From positions 66,155-130,154 of the forward strand of contig NZ_BMRO01000017.1 of NCBI RefSeq assembly GCF_014648675.1: a DNA stretch of 64,000 nt, read 5' to 3'. Position numbers and translations under genes: made by a program. This document shows positions 17,761 through 26,705 of this stretch, piece after piece. The notes under the pieces are model-generated. The model made no database searches, was not told the DNA's origin, and worked only from the letters and a program-made list of their open reading frames with translations. This DNA is from Actinomadura livida. GTDB taxonomy: Bacteria; Actinomycetota; Actinomycetes; Streptosporangiales; Streptosporangiaceae. Numbering within the stretch: position 1 is the first letter of the stretch; each line of letters begins with the position of its first letter.

Positions 17761-19749
17761 GTGGACGTGGCGCGATCGTACGGATCCGCTCGGCGACCGG
17801 CGGCGGACCGCGGCCGCACCGGCCGGACACCGCTGTTCGCCCGCGTGATCACCGGCATGTACCTCGTGCTGATGCTGCAGACGAGGCTGGTGAAGCAGGC
17901 CGAGACCGGCCCGTCCCACATGCTGCTGTCGGCCGCCATCGTCATCACCGGCATCTTCGGCGTGCAGTGGCTGCTCGTCCTGTACGGGCCGCGCTCGCAG
18001 CGCCCCCGCCGCTGGGTCATCGCGACCCACCTCGCGGTGCAGACGGCGCTTGCCCTGCTGCCGCTGGCGGTGTTCGGCACGCACTGGTACCCGGTCGTCG
18101 GCGGGTTCCTCGCCGGGGCGATGCTCCTCCTGCTGCGTCCGCCGCTGTCGTGGTTCATGGTGGGCCTCGTCGCCGCCGCCGAGGGCCTGCTGCGCTACTA
18201 CCAGGGCTGGTCCGCGCAGGACGTCTCCTTCTGCGTGATGGCGACGGTCATGGTCGGGCTGTCGATGTACGCGCTGACCCGGCTGTCGGGGTTCGTCCGG
18301 GAGCTGCACGCCACCCGGGAGCGGTTCGCGGCGGCCGCGGCGGCGCGGGAGCGGCTGGAGGCGGCCGGCAGCCTGCGGGCGGTGCTGGGCGCGGCGCTCA
18401 GCCGGATCGAGGCGGTGAGCCGGCGCGCCCGCGACCGGCCGCCGGCCGACGCCGCCGCGGCGCGCGCCGACCTGGACGAGGTGGCCCGCACCGCGCGGCG
18501 CGCCGCGACCGACGTCCGGTCGATCGTCGGCGCCCTCCAGGGCCCCTCCCCCAGGCGGGACCGGCCGGGACGCGTCACGCAGTCGCGCCTGGCCTGGACG
18601 ATCCTCGTGTTCCTCACCGTCGGTTTCGGCTGGCAGCAGGTCATCTACGTCCACACGGGGACGGACGGGTCCTGGCGCGCGACCGGCGCGGCGGTGGTCG
18701 TGGCCGTCGCCATCGCGGCGCTGCAGCTGCGGCACTCCTCGACCGTGCTGCGCGGGACGCGGCCCAGGTTCGGGGCGTGGACGCTGTCCGCGCAGGTCCT
18801 GCTGGTCTTCGTGCCGTACGCGCTGCTCGGCCCCGCATGGGCGACGATGGCGTGCCTGGCCACCGGCTCGGTGCTGCTGGTCTCGCGGGGGCGCCGGGCG
18901 TGGGTCCTGTTCTCGCTGACCATCGCGATGTGGTGCGTGCCCGCGCTGTGGGCGTCGTACGGCACGCTGTCCTACCTCTACACCGTCGCGATCTCGGTGC
19001 AGATCGGCGTGGTCGTGTTCGCGCTGTACCGGCTGCCGCAGCTGGCCCGCGAGGTCGACGTCGCCCGCGAGCGGCTGGCGCGGATGGCGGCGCTGCACGA
19101 GCGGCTGCGCATCTCCCGCGACGTCCACGACCTGCTCGGCCTGGGCCTGTCGACGATCACGGTGAAGGCGGAGCTGGCACGGCGGCTGGTCACCGCCGAC
19201 CCGGCCCGCGCGGCGGCCGAGCTGGACGAGCTGGCCGCGCTGGCCCGGCGGTCGCGGGCGGAGGCCAGCGCCGTCGCCGAGGAGGACAGCGCCCTGTCGC
19301 TGCGGGACGAGGCGGTCTCGGCGCGCGCCGCGCTGGCCGCCGCGGGCGCCGAGGTCCACCTCGACCTGCCGGATCCCGCGGAGCTGCCCCCGTCCTCCCC
19401 GGTGGACGGCGTGCTGGCGGCCGTCCTGCGGGAGTCCGTCACCAACGTCCTGCGGCACGCGCACCCGGAGCACTGCGCCATCACGGTCACGTCCCGCGAC
19501 GGGATCGTGCGCCTCACCGTGCGCAACGACGGCGTGATCCCCCCGGCGTACACGGGCTCCGCCCCCGGCACCGGCAAGGGCCTGTCGAACCTGACCGCGC
19601 GGACCCGCGCCCTGGGCGGCCGGCTGTCCGCCGGGACGGACGGGGGCGGCGGGTTCGCCCTCGTCGCGGAGATCCCCCTGCACCTGGGGGTGCGGAGGGA
19701 GGAAGAGCCCCGTCACATGACGGATTCGCTGCTTCCCTTCCGTGCCTAG
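17761..19749 (+). CDS. Sensor histidine kinase with duplicated membrane-DHp half
   Basis: A 662-residue membrane kinase of the HisKA_3/NarX class. Two similar halves each have several membrane segments followed by a dimerisation helix. The second has the phospho-acceptor His456 in RISRDVHDLLGLGLSTI and is followed by an HATPase domain (RESVTNVLRHAH, GTGKGLSNL). The first (about 205-270) aligns but has Arg in place of His and no ATPase domain. The GTG at 17761 with GGGGGG upstream is preferred over the GTG at 17686, whose extension uses codons atypical here (AAA, TAT, TTG, CGA). It ends 75 bases before the FAR-HAD operon. Confidence 0.82.
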   Translation: MDVARSYGSARRPAADRGRTGRTPLFARVITGMYLVLMLQTRLVKQAETGPSHMLLSAAIVITGIFGVQWLLVLYGPRSQRPRRWVIATHLAVQTALALLPLAVFGTHWYPVVGGFLAGAMLLLLRPPLSWFMVGLVAAAEGLLRYYQGWSAQDVSFCVMATVMVGLSMYALTRLSGFVRELHATRERFAAAAAARERLEAAGSLRAVLGAALSRIEAVSRRARDRPPADAAAARADLDEVARTARRAATDVRSIVGALQGPSPRRDRPGRVTQSRLAWTILVFLTVGFGWQQVIYVHTGTDGSWRATGAAVVVAVAIAALQLRHSSTVLRGTRPRFGAWTLSAQVLLVFVPYALLGPAWATMACLATGSVLLVSRGRRAWVLFSLTIAMWCVPALWASYGTLSYLYTVAISVQIGVVVFALYRLPQLAREVDVARERLARMAALHERLRISRDVHDLLGLGLSTITVKAELARRLVTADPARAAAELDELAALARRSRAEASAVAEEDSALSLRDEAVSARAALAAAGAEVHLDLPDPAELPPSSPVDGVLAAVLRESVTNVLRHAHPEHCAITVTSRDGIVRLTVRNDGVIPPAYTGSAPGTGKGLSNLTARTRALGGRLSAGTDGGGGFALVAEIPLHLGVRREEEPRHMTDSLLPFRA

Positions 19750-19824
19750 CGTCCCTGGCATGACGCAGGACTTCGATTTCCACCGCTGCGCGCGTAAATC
19801 CGGCGTCCTGGGGGGGCGGGCCTC

Positions 19825-22128
19825 ATGAGTGAGAGCGTGCACGACGGGCTGGCCGGGCGCACCGTCCTGCTGACCGGCGTCACCGGCTTCATCGGGCAGG
19901 CGCTGCTGGAGCGGCTGCTGTCCGGGCATCCCGGCACCCGCGTGGTGACGCTGCTGCGGGAGCGGCCCGGCGTCACCGCGGAGCAGCGGCTCGACGAGCT
20001 GCTCGCCAAGCCGGTGTTCGCGCCGTGGCGGGAGCGGACCGGCGAGGACGCGGCCCGCGAGATCGTGCGGGACCGGGTGCGCGTCGTCCCGGCCGACATC
20101 ACCGAATCCGTCCCGGAGCTGCCGGACGACGTCGACGTGGCGATCCACGGCGCGTCCATCGTGTCGTTCGACCCGCCGATCGACGAGGCGTTCGCGACCA
20201 ACGTCGTCGGCACGATCGACCTGTACGAGGCGGTCCGCCGCGCCGGGGAGCGCGCCGGGAAGACCCCGCACATCGTGCACGTGTCGACCGCCTACGTCGC
20301 AGGTTCCCGCAAGGGCATCGTCCCGGAGACGACCCTCGACCACGAGGTCGACTGGGCCACCGAGCTGGAGTACGCGGTCGAGGCGCGCCGGACCGTCGAG
20401 CGCGACTCGCGGCGGCCCGAGGTCCTCGGGCGGCTGCGCGCCGCCGCGCTCGGCGAGCAGGGCAAGGCGGGCCCCACCGCCGTGGCGGCCGACACCGAGC
20501 GCCGCCGCCGCGAGGAGGTCGACAACCGGCTGACCGACTACGGGCGCGAGCGGGCCCGCAGCCTCGGCTGGCCCGACGTGTACACCCTTACCAAGGCGCT
20601 CGGGGAGCGCGCGGCCGAGGAGACCGCCCGCGACCTGCCGCTGTCGATCGTGCGTCCCGCGATCGTGGAGAGCGCCCTGCGGCACCCGTACCCCGGCTGG
20701 ATCGACGGGTTCAAGATGGCCGACCCGCTGATCCTCGCCTACGGGCAGGGGATGCTGCGCGCCCTCGCCGGCATCCCGGACGGCATCGTCGACATCATCC
20801 CCGTCGACATGGTGGTGAACGCGCTGCTCGGCGCCGCCGCCCAGGTGCCGGAACCAGGTGCCCCCGCCTACTACCACGTGGGGTCGGGCGCCCGGAATCC
20901 GCTGACGCTGCAGCGGCTCGTCGAACTCGTCCAGGGCTACTTCGCCGAGCACCCGCTGCCCGGCACCGACGGGCGCGGCGCGATCCGCCCCCGCGACGTG
21001 ACGCTGCTCAGCGACGGCCGCGCCGAGAAGATGCTCGGCACGGCCGAGCGCGCGATGGACCTCGCCGAGCGCGCCCTGCTGATCCTGCCCAGCGGCGAGC
21101 GCACCCGCGGCTGGCAGCGCACCCTGCACAAGCAGGGCCGCGAGGTGCGGGCGCTGCGCCGCTTCCGGGACCTGTACGGCGCGTACGGCGCCGCCGAGGT
21201 CGTCTACGCCGACACCGCCACCGTCGCGCTCGACCGGTCGCTGCCGGACGGCGCCGGCTGCGACTCGGCGGTCATCGACTGGGACCACTACCTCCGCGAG
21301 GTGCACTGCCCCGCCGTGACGGGCGCGTTCCGCCTCGCGCCGCCGCACCACCCGCAGCCGCGCCCGGCGCTGACGTCGGGCCGCCCGGCGCCGCCCGCGG
21401 TGCGGTTCGAGGAGCGCCGCGACGTCGCGGCCGTGTTCGACCTGGACGGCACGATCGTCGCGTCCGACGTCGTGGAGGCGCACCTGTGGGCGCGGCTGCT
21501 GGACGTCCCCGTCCGGTCGTGGCCGGGGACGCTGCTGCCCGTCCTGCGCTCCGCGCCGCGCTACCTGCGCATGGAGCACCGCGACCGGGGCGAGTTCCTG
21601 CGCGAGTTCGTCCGCCGGTACGAGGGCGCGAACGAGGCGCGGCTGCGCGCGCTGGCCCGCGAACGGCTCGCGGACGTGCTGCTGCGCCGGGCGTGGCCGC
21701 AGGCGATCCGGCGGATCCGCAGCCACCGCGCGGCCGGGCACCGCACCGTGCTGCTCACCGGGACCGTGGACGTGTTCGTGGAGCCGCTCCGCACCCTCTT
21801 CGACGACGTGCTGGCGGCGCGGCTCCGCGTCGTCGACGGGCACTTCACCGGGCATTTCGAGCATCCCCCGCTGATCGGGGAGGCCCGCGCCGCGTGGCTG
21901 CGCTCCTGGGCCCGCGAGGAGGGCGTCGACCTGGCCGCGAGCTGGGCGTACGGGGACCACTACTCGGACCGCCCCGTCCTGGAGCAGGTCGGCAACCCGG
22001 TCGCGGTCAACCCCGACCCGCGCCTGTACCGGCACGCCAAACGGGAGCGCTGGACGATCGCGGACTGGGACGGCGACACCGGCGCCGTGTCCACCCTCCT
22101 CGACGCCGCTCTGGAGGAGGCCCGATGA
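19825..22128 (+). CDS. Fatty acyl reductase-like SDR fused to HAD-IB phosphatase
   Basis: A 767-residue two-domain protein. Residues 1 to about 500 form an extended SDR of the male-sterility/FAR type, with the NADPH motif GVTGFIG, STAYV and the catalytic YTLTK; such domains reduce acyl-CoA or acyl-ACP to aldehyde or alcohol. Residues from about 535 form an HAD-IB hydrolase with DLDGT (motif I), LLTGT (motif II) and GDHYSD (motif IV), expected to remove a phosphate. First gene of a four-gene operon; its stop overlaps the next ATG (ATGA). The fusion suggests reduction and dephosphorylation of a lipid-like substrate. The exact substrate is unknown. Confidence 0.82.
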   Translation: MSESVHDGLAGRTVLLTGVTGFIGQALLERLLSGHPGTRVVTLLRERPGVTAEQRLDELLAKPVFAPWRERTGEDAAREIVRDRVRVVPADITESVPELPDDVDVAIHGASIVSFDPPIDEAFATNVVGTIDLYEAVRRAGERAGKTPHIVHVSTAYVAGSRKGIVPETTLDHEVDWATELEYAVEARRTVERDSRRPEVLGRLRAAALGEQGKAGPTAVAADTERRRREEVDNRLTDYGRERARSLGWPDVYTLTKALGERAAEETARDLPLSIVRPAIVESALRHPYPGWIDGFKMADPLILAYGQGMLRALAGIPDGIVDIIPVDMVVNALLGAAAQVPEPGAPAYYHVGSGARNPLTLQRLVELVQGYFAEHPLPGTDGRGAIRPRDVTLLSDGRAEKMLGTAERAMDLAERALLILPSGERTRGWQRTLHKQGREVRALRRFRDLYGAYGAAEVVYADTATVALDRSLPDGAGCDSAVIDWDHYLREVHCPAVTGAFRLAPPHHPQPRPALTSGRPAPPAVRFEERRDVAAVFDLDGTIVASDVVEAHLWARLLDVPVRSWPGTLLPVLRSAPRYLRMEHRDRGEFLREFVRRYEGANEARLRALARERLADVLLRRAWPQAIRRIRSHRAAGHRTVLLTGTVDVFVEPLRTLFDDVLAARLRVVDGHFTGHFEHPPLIGEARAAWLRSWAREEGVDLAASWAYGDHYSDRPVLEQVGNPVAVNPDPRLYRHAKRERWTIADWDGDTGAVSTLLDAALEEAR

Positions 22129-23378
22129 TCCTGGCGCTTGAGTACCACCGCTCACCCGCCCGCTACCTCGCCGCGGCGCGGCTGCCCGGCCGGCTCCGCC
22201 CGGCGGCCGTGCCCTCGCTCGCGCCGCTGCGGCTGTCGCACCGGCAGCCGCCCGGCCCCCCGGGGCCCGGCTGGGTGCGGCTGCGGACCGTCCTGTCGGG
22301 CATCTGCGGGTCCGACCTGGCGATGGCGGCCGGGAAGGTGTCCCCGTACCTGGGGCCGCTCACGTCGATGCCGTTCGTGCCGGGCCACGAGGTGCTCGCC
22401 GAGCTGATGGACGACGTCGACGGCATGCCCGCGGGCACGCGCGTCGTCATCGACCCGGTGCTGCCGTGCCGCGCCCGCGGCACCGGCCCCTGCCCGTCCT
22501 GCGCGAGCGGCCACGAGAACAGGTGCGACCACGTGAACGCGGGACGCATCTCCTCCGGGCTGCAGACCGGCTTCTGCGCCGACACGGGCGGCGGCTGGTC
22601 GGAGCGGCTGGTCGCGCACCGCAGCCAGCTGCACCGGGTGCCGGAGTCGCTGCCGTCCGAGCGGGCCGTGCTGGCCGAGCCGCTCGCGTGCGCGGTGCGG
22701 TCGGTGCGCCGCATCGACGTCCCGCGCGGCACGACGATCGTCGTGGTCGGCGCCGGGACGGTCGGGCTGCTGACCGTGCTCGCGCTGCGCGAGCTGACCG
22801 CCGCCGGGCCGATCATCGTCATCGCGCGGCACGCCGGGCAGCGGCGGCGCGCCCGCGCGCTCGGCGCGACCGAGACCATCGACCCCTCGGCGGCGCTGCG
22901 CGGGCTGCGGCGCATCACCGGCGGCTCGCTCGTGCGCCCCGAGCTCGGCCCCGGCTACCTGCTCGGCGGCGCCGACATCGTCATCGACTGCACCGGCGGG
23001 GAGGGGCTCGACACCGCACTGCGCCTCGTCCGGGCGGGCGGGACGGTGCTGCTGTCGGGCATGCCGTCCAAGCCGACCGACCTGACGCCCGCCTGGTACC
23101 GGGAGCTGAACGTCGTCGGGTCGTACGCCAGCCGCGGCGCGGACGACTTCGGGGCCGCGATCGACCTGGCCGCACACGACGCGCTCGACGGGTTCGTCGA
23201 CAGCGTCTACCCCCTCACCCGCTGGCGGGACGCGCTGTCGCACGCGCTGTCCGCCGGCCGCTCGGGCAGCGTCAAGATCGCGTTCGCCCCGCAGAACGGC
23301 GGCACCCCCGCGCTGCACGGCGAGGCGTCCTCGAACGCCGGCGGCACCGACCATCTCGACCGCGAAGGAGCCCTTTGA
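22125..23378 (+). CDS. Zinc-dependent MDR dehydrogenase
   Basis: A 417-residue NAD(P)-dependent alcohol or polyol dehydrogenase. The catalytic zinc ligands are Cys61 (GICGSD) and His88-Glu89 (PGHEVL); structural zinc cysteines lie at 115, 123, 126 and 134 with wider spacing than usual. The Rossmann motif is VVGAGTVGLLT. It is translationally coupled on both sides: its ATG overlaps the upstream stop, and its TGA overlaps the next ATG. It probably interconverts an alcohol and carbonyl in the same pathway as the reductase and the LarA-like protein. Confidence 0.85.
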   Translation: MILALEYHRSPARYLAAARLPGRLRPAAVPSLAPLRLSHRQPPGPPGPGWVRLRTVLSGICGSDLAMAAGKVSPYLGPLTSMPFVPGHEVLAELMDDVDGMPAGTRVVIDPVLPCRARGTGPCPSCASGHENRCDHVNAGRISSGLQTGFCADTGGGWSERLVAHRSQLHRVPESLPSERAVLAEPLACAVRSVRRIDVPRGTTIVVVGAGTVGLLTVLALRELTAAGPIIVIARHAGQRRRARALGATETIDPSAALRGLRRITGGSLVRPELGPGYLLGGADIVIDCTGGEGLDTALRLVRAGGTVLLSGMPSKPTDLTPAWYRELNVVGSYASRGADDFGAAIDLAAHDALDGFVDSVYPLTRWRDALSHALSAGRSGSVKIAFAPQNGGTPALHGEASSNAGGTDHLDREGAL

Positions 23379-24955
23379 TGAGCAGACCGGGACTCGTGCT
23401 GGAGGTGGACGAGCGGACGCCCCCGATCCTGGTGCACGAGGGAGAGGGGTTCCGGCTGGAACGCTTCCCTCTCGGCACCCGCGTGATCTACCCGCCGGAC
23501 TCGCTGCCCGGCCTGCGCGACCTGACCGGCCGGATCCGCGACGCGCTGCTGAACCCGCTCGGCAGCGAGCCGCTCCCCGAGCTGCTGCGCTCCGGGATGC
23601 GGCTGACGATCGTGTTCGACGACCTGTCGCTGCCGCTGCCGCCGATGCGGGCGCCCGACGTCCGGCAGCGGGTGATCGAGCAGGTCCTGGAGATGGCCGC
23701 CGCCGCGGGCGTCGACGACGTCGAGCTGATCGCCGGCAACGCGCTGCACCGCCGGATGACGCCCGCGGAGATCAAGCACATCGTCGGCGAGCGCGTGTTC
23801 ACCTCGTTCTGGCCGGACCGGCTCCGCAACCACGACGCCGAGGACCGCGACGACCTGAAGTCCCTCGGGCAGACCCGGCACGGCGAGGACGTCGAGATCA
23901 ACCGGCGGGCCGTCGAGAGCGACCTCATCGTCTACGTGAACATCAACCTGGTCGCGATGAACGGCGGCGCCAAGTCCGTCGCGGTGGGGCTGGCGTCGTA
24001 CAAGAGCCTGCGGCACCACCACAACGTCCACACGCTGCGGCACTCCCGGTCGTTCAACGACCCGCCGAACTCGGCGATGCACCACTCCTACGACCGGATG
24101 CACGAGCTGCTGTCGGAGTCGGTGCGGGTCTTCCACATCGAGTGCACCCTCAACAACGACCAGTTCCCGTCGCCGTTCGAGTTCCTGAACAAGCGCGAGT
24201 GGGAGTGGACGCTGAAGGACCAGGCGAAGTTCCTGGCCGCCAAGCGCGCCAACGACCTCGCCCCCGCGGGGGCGCGGCACCGGGTGTGGCAGGGGATGCG
24301 GGCGCCGTACGGGGTGACCGGCGTGCACGCGGGCGCCACCGACCAGGTCCACGAGCGGACGCTCGCCGCCGTCCACCGGCAGCAGCTCACCGAGGTGCAC
24401 GGCCAGTCGGACGTGCTGATGCTGGGCCTGCCGTATCTGTGCCCCTACAACGTCAACTCGGTGATGAACCCGATCCTCGTGTACAGCCTGGGGCTCGGCT
24501 ACTACTTCAACATGTACCGGGGCAAGCCGCTCGTCCGCGAGGGCGGCGCGCTGATCATGTACCACCCGATGAAGTCGGAGTTCCATCCGCTGCACCACCC
24601 CTCGTACATCGACTTCTACGAGGAGGTGCTGACGCAGACGACGGACCCGGCGACCATCGAGACGAAGTACGAGGAGCAGTACGCCACCGACCCCTGGTAC
24701 GTCCACCTGTACCGGAACTCGTACGCCTACCACGGCGTCCACCCGTTCTACATGTGGTACTGGGGCGCGCACGCGCTGTCCCACCTGGGCGACGTCATCT
24801 GCGTGGGCGCCGACCGCAAGGTCGCGTCCCGGCTCGGGTTCCGCGCGGCCAGCACCCTGGCCGACGCCCTGGAGATGGCGGGCGAGACGGTCGGCCGCAG
24901 CCCCAGCCTCACCTACCTGCACACCCCGCCGATGACGCTGGCGGACGTCCGATGA
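23378..24955 (+). CDS. LarA-family (DUF2088) nickel-pincer enzyme, divergent type
   Basis: Members of the lactate racemase family use the nickel-pincer nucleotide, tethered to a lysine, for hydride transfer at alpha-hydroxy acids. This 525-residue protein is about 100 longer than classical LarA. NALHRRM carries His124 (LarA His108), GGAKSVAVGLA carries Lys199 (the cofactor lysine, LarA Lys184) and RHHHN carries His215 (nickel ligand, LarA His200, same 16-residue spacing). The position of the second acid/base His174 is Ile189, and the usual Arg of DxTRP is Leu85. It is therefore probably cofactor-binding but not a lactate racemase. The cofactor genes larEBBC are convergent next door. Confidence 0.82.
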   Translation: MSRPGLVLEVDERTPPILVHEGEGFRLERFPLGTRVIYPPDSLPGLRDLTGRIRDALLNPLGSEPLPELLRSGMRLTIVFDDLSLPLPPMRAPDVRQRVIEQVLEMAAAAGVDDVELIAGNALHRRMTPAEIKHIVGERVFTSFWPDRLRNHDAEDRDDLKSLGQTRHGEDVEINRRAVESDLIVYVNINLVAMNGGAKSVAVGLASYKSLRHHHNVHTLRHSRSFNDPPNSAMHHSYDRMHELLSESVRVFHIECTLNNDQFPSPFEFLNKREWEWTLKDQAKFLAAKRANDLAPAGARHRVWQGMRAPYGVTGVHAGATDQVHERTLAAVHRQQLTEVHGQSDVLMLGLPYLCPYNVNSVMNPILVYSLGLGYYFNMYRGKPLVREGGALIMYHPMKSEFHPLHHPSYIDFYEEVLTQTTDPATIETKYEEQYATDPWYVHLYRNSYAYHGVHPFYMWYWGAHALSHLGDVICVGADRKVASRLGFRAASTLADALEMAGETVGRSPSLTYLHTPPMTLADVR

Positions 24956-24968
24956 AGGGAGCCGTCCG

Positions 24969-25892
24969 ATGAGCGGGGGGCGGATGAAGCTGGCCCAGGA
25001 GATCCGGTTGCTGCGGCGCGGCCGCGACTGGCGCGGGCGGGCTCCCGCGCCGCGGTCGGCGCAGCCGTGGACGGAGGGGCCGCGCACGCGGTCGTTCCCC
25101 ACCGAGTGGGCGCGGACGCCCCTCGCCGCGGCGGCCCGGACGGTCGCGTTCGACGGCGTGCTGCGGACGGTCACCTGGAGCCAGACGAGGCCCGAGGTCC
25201 ACGGCCTCGACCTCCTGGAAGGGGTGAAGGGCCCGGTCGTCTTCGTCGCCAACCACGCCAGCCACCTCGACACGCCGCTCATCCTCGGCTCGATGCCGGC
25301 CCAGGTGCGCCGGCGGGTCGCGGTCGCCGCGGCGGCGGACTACTTCTTCGACGCCCGCTGGCGCGCGGTCGCGACCGCGCTCACCTTCAACGCGTTCCCG
25401 ATCGAGCGGCGCGGCGTCGAACGCTCCCTGGACCTCGCGTCCGAGCTCATCGAGGACGGCTGGAGCCTGCTCCTCTACCCGGAGGGGACCCGCTCGCCGG
25501 ACGGCTGGGCGCGCCGGTTCCGGATGGGCGCCGCGCTGCTGTGCCGCGAGCACGGTATCCCGGCCGTCCCGCTGGTGCTGCGCGGCACGTACCAGGCGAT
25601 GCCGCGCGGCGGGTTCTGGCCGAAGCCCGGCCGCCCCGTGGTGTCCGTGCGCTACGGCCGCCCGATCGCCTGCGAACCGGACGAGTCGACGGGCGCGTTC
25701 AACGGGCGGCTGGAGGACGAGGTCGGCCGGCTGTGGGTCGAGCACGACGAGGGCTGGTGGGCGTCGCTGCACTCCCAGGACCGCCGCCGCGCCCCGCGCG
25801 GGCCGGAGGCGTCGGAGTGGCGCCGCAAGTGGGAGGCGACCCGTCCGCAGCCGCCTTCGGAGCGCCACCACCGAATCTGGCGCCGCCGCTGA
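24969..25892 (+). CDS. PlsC-type acyltransferase
   Basis: A 307-residue glycerolipid acyltransferase. The HxxxxD motif is ANHASHLD, and YPEGTRSPDG is the acceptor motif. It begins 13 bases after the LarA-like stop and is the last gene of the operon. A C-terminal basic extension (WRRKWEATRP) follows the domain. Its presence with a FAR-like reductase points to a lipid as the product or substrate of the pathway. It ends 6 bases before the long hairpin. Confidence 0.85.
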   Translation: MSGGRMKLAQEIRLLRRGRDWRGRAPAPRSAQPWTEGPRTRSFPTEWARTPLAAAARTVAFDGVLRTVTWSQTRPEVHGLDLLEGVKGPVVFVANHASHLDTPLILGSMPAQVRRRVAVAAAADYFFDARWRAVATALTFNAFPIERRGVERSLDLASELIEDGWSLLLYPEGTRSPDGWARRFRMGAALLCREHGIPAVPLVLRGTYQAMPRGGFWPKPGRPVVSVRYGRPIACEPDESTGAFNGRLEDEVGRLWVEHDEGWWASLHSQDRRRAPRGPEASEWRRKWEATRPQPPSERHHRIWRRR

Positions 25893-25898
25893 CCACCT

Positions 25899-25962
25899 CG
25901 TTGACTTGCGGCGTGTTGTTGTTATGGCGGGCCGGATAACAACAACACGCCGCAAGTGAACG
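25899..25962. repeat. Long hairpin repeat, copy 2, between convergent operons
   Basis: Bases 25899-25925 pair with 25936-25962 (27 bp, one mismatch) around a 10-base loop. The outer 26 bases of the left arm are identical to the copy at 10590. It fills the whole gap between the stops of the plcC-like gene and larC1, so it can terminate both operons. Confidence 0.85.
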
Positions 25963-25967
25963 TTGGT

Positions 25968-26705
25968 TCAGCGCGGGTCTGGGGTCTCGCCCAGTACCAC
26001 CTGGGTCACGTTCGGGAAGTCGCCGAAGGTCTTCGTGCCGGCGCCGAAGCCGTTGGCCGTTACCGTCATCGCGGGCATCGGGCCGAAGGCGTCGGCGAGG
26101 GTCACCAGGAGCGCGGTGCCCGTCGGGGTGGCCATCTCGGCGTCGATGTCGTGGCCCTGCATGGGCGCGCGGGCGCGGGCCAGCAGCTCCACGACCGCCG
26201 GGCCCGGGTTGGGGATCAGGCCGTGCCGGCACCGGATGAAGCCCCGCCCGACCGGGATCGGCGCGGCCCGGACCTCGTCCACGCCGAGGGTCTCCAGCGC
26301 GGCGCACGTCCCGACGATGTCGACGATCGCGTCGTGGCCGCCGACCTCGTGGAAGTGGACGTCCTCCGGGGGCGTCCCGTGCACGGCCCCCTCGGCTTCG
26401 GCGAGCGTCCGGAAGACGGCGAGGGCCCGGTCCCGCACCCGGTCGGGCAGGGGCGCGGAGCCGACGAGGTCCTCGATGACGGCGTGGGTCCGGGACACGG
26501 CGTCGTCCTCGACGCCGACGACGGCCCGGGTCGCCGCGATGCCGCGCCGCGACACCCGCTCGGTGTCCAGGGACCAGCCCGGGACGCCGAGGCCCTTCAG
26601 CATCACGCGGACCTCGCCGAGGTCGGCGCCCGCGTCCAGCAGGGCACCGAGGGCCATGTCGCCGGCGACCCCGGCGAAGCAGTTGACGTAGGCGACGTTT
26701 TTCAT
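25968..26705 (-). CDS. larC: LarC1: N-terminal half of the nickel-pincer cyclometallase
   Basis: LarC inserts nickel into the pincer precursor. The 245-residue protein matches the LarC N-terminal part: MKNVAYVNCFAGVAGDMALGA, EDVHFHEVGGHDAIVDIVG (about 115-132), then ATPTGTALL. It stops at GAGTKTFGDFPNVTQVVLGE, the point where LarC1 normally passes into LarC2. The LarC2 half, known to carry the CTP-binding fold, is absent: only six bases separate the stop from the hairpin. The ATG overlaps the larB1 stop (ATGA). Confidence 0.85.
   Translation of the reverse strand: MKNVAYVNCFAGVAGDMALGALLDAGADLGEVRVMLKGLGVPGWSLDTERVSRRGIAATRAVVGVEDDAVSRTHAVIEDLVGSAPLPDRVRDRALAVFRTLAEAEGAVHGTPPEDVHFHEVGGHDAIVDIVGTCAALETLGVDEVRAAPIPVGRGFIRCRHGLIPNPGPAVVELLARARAPMQGHDIDAEMATPTGTALLVTLADAFGPMPAMTVTANGFGAGTKTFGDFPNVTQVVLGETPDPR

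Noticed and set aside
17530..22155. A 1541-codon open frame on the minus strand
   Set aside because: It is antisense to the kinase and FAR-HAD genes, rich in Arg/Pro/Gly/His with no domain. It results from high GC content.
25893..25967. A hidden LarC2 frame after larC1
   Set aside because: Only the hairpin lies between the two operons; no frame there continues LarC.
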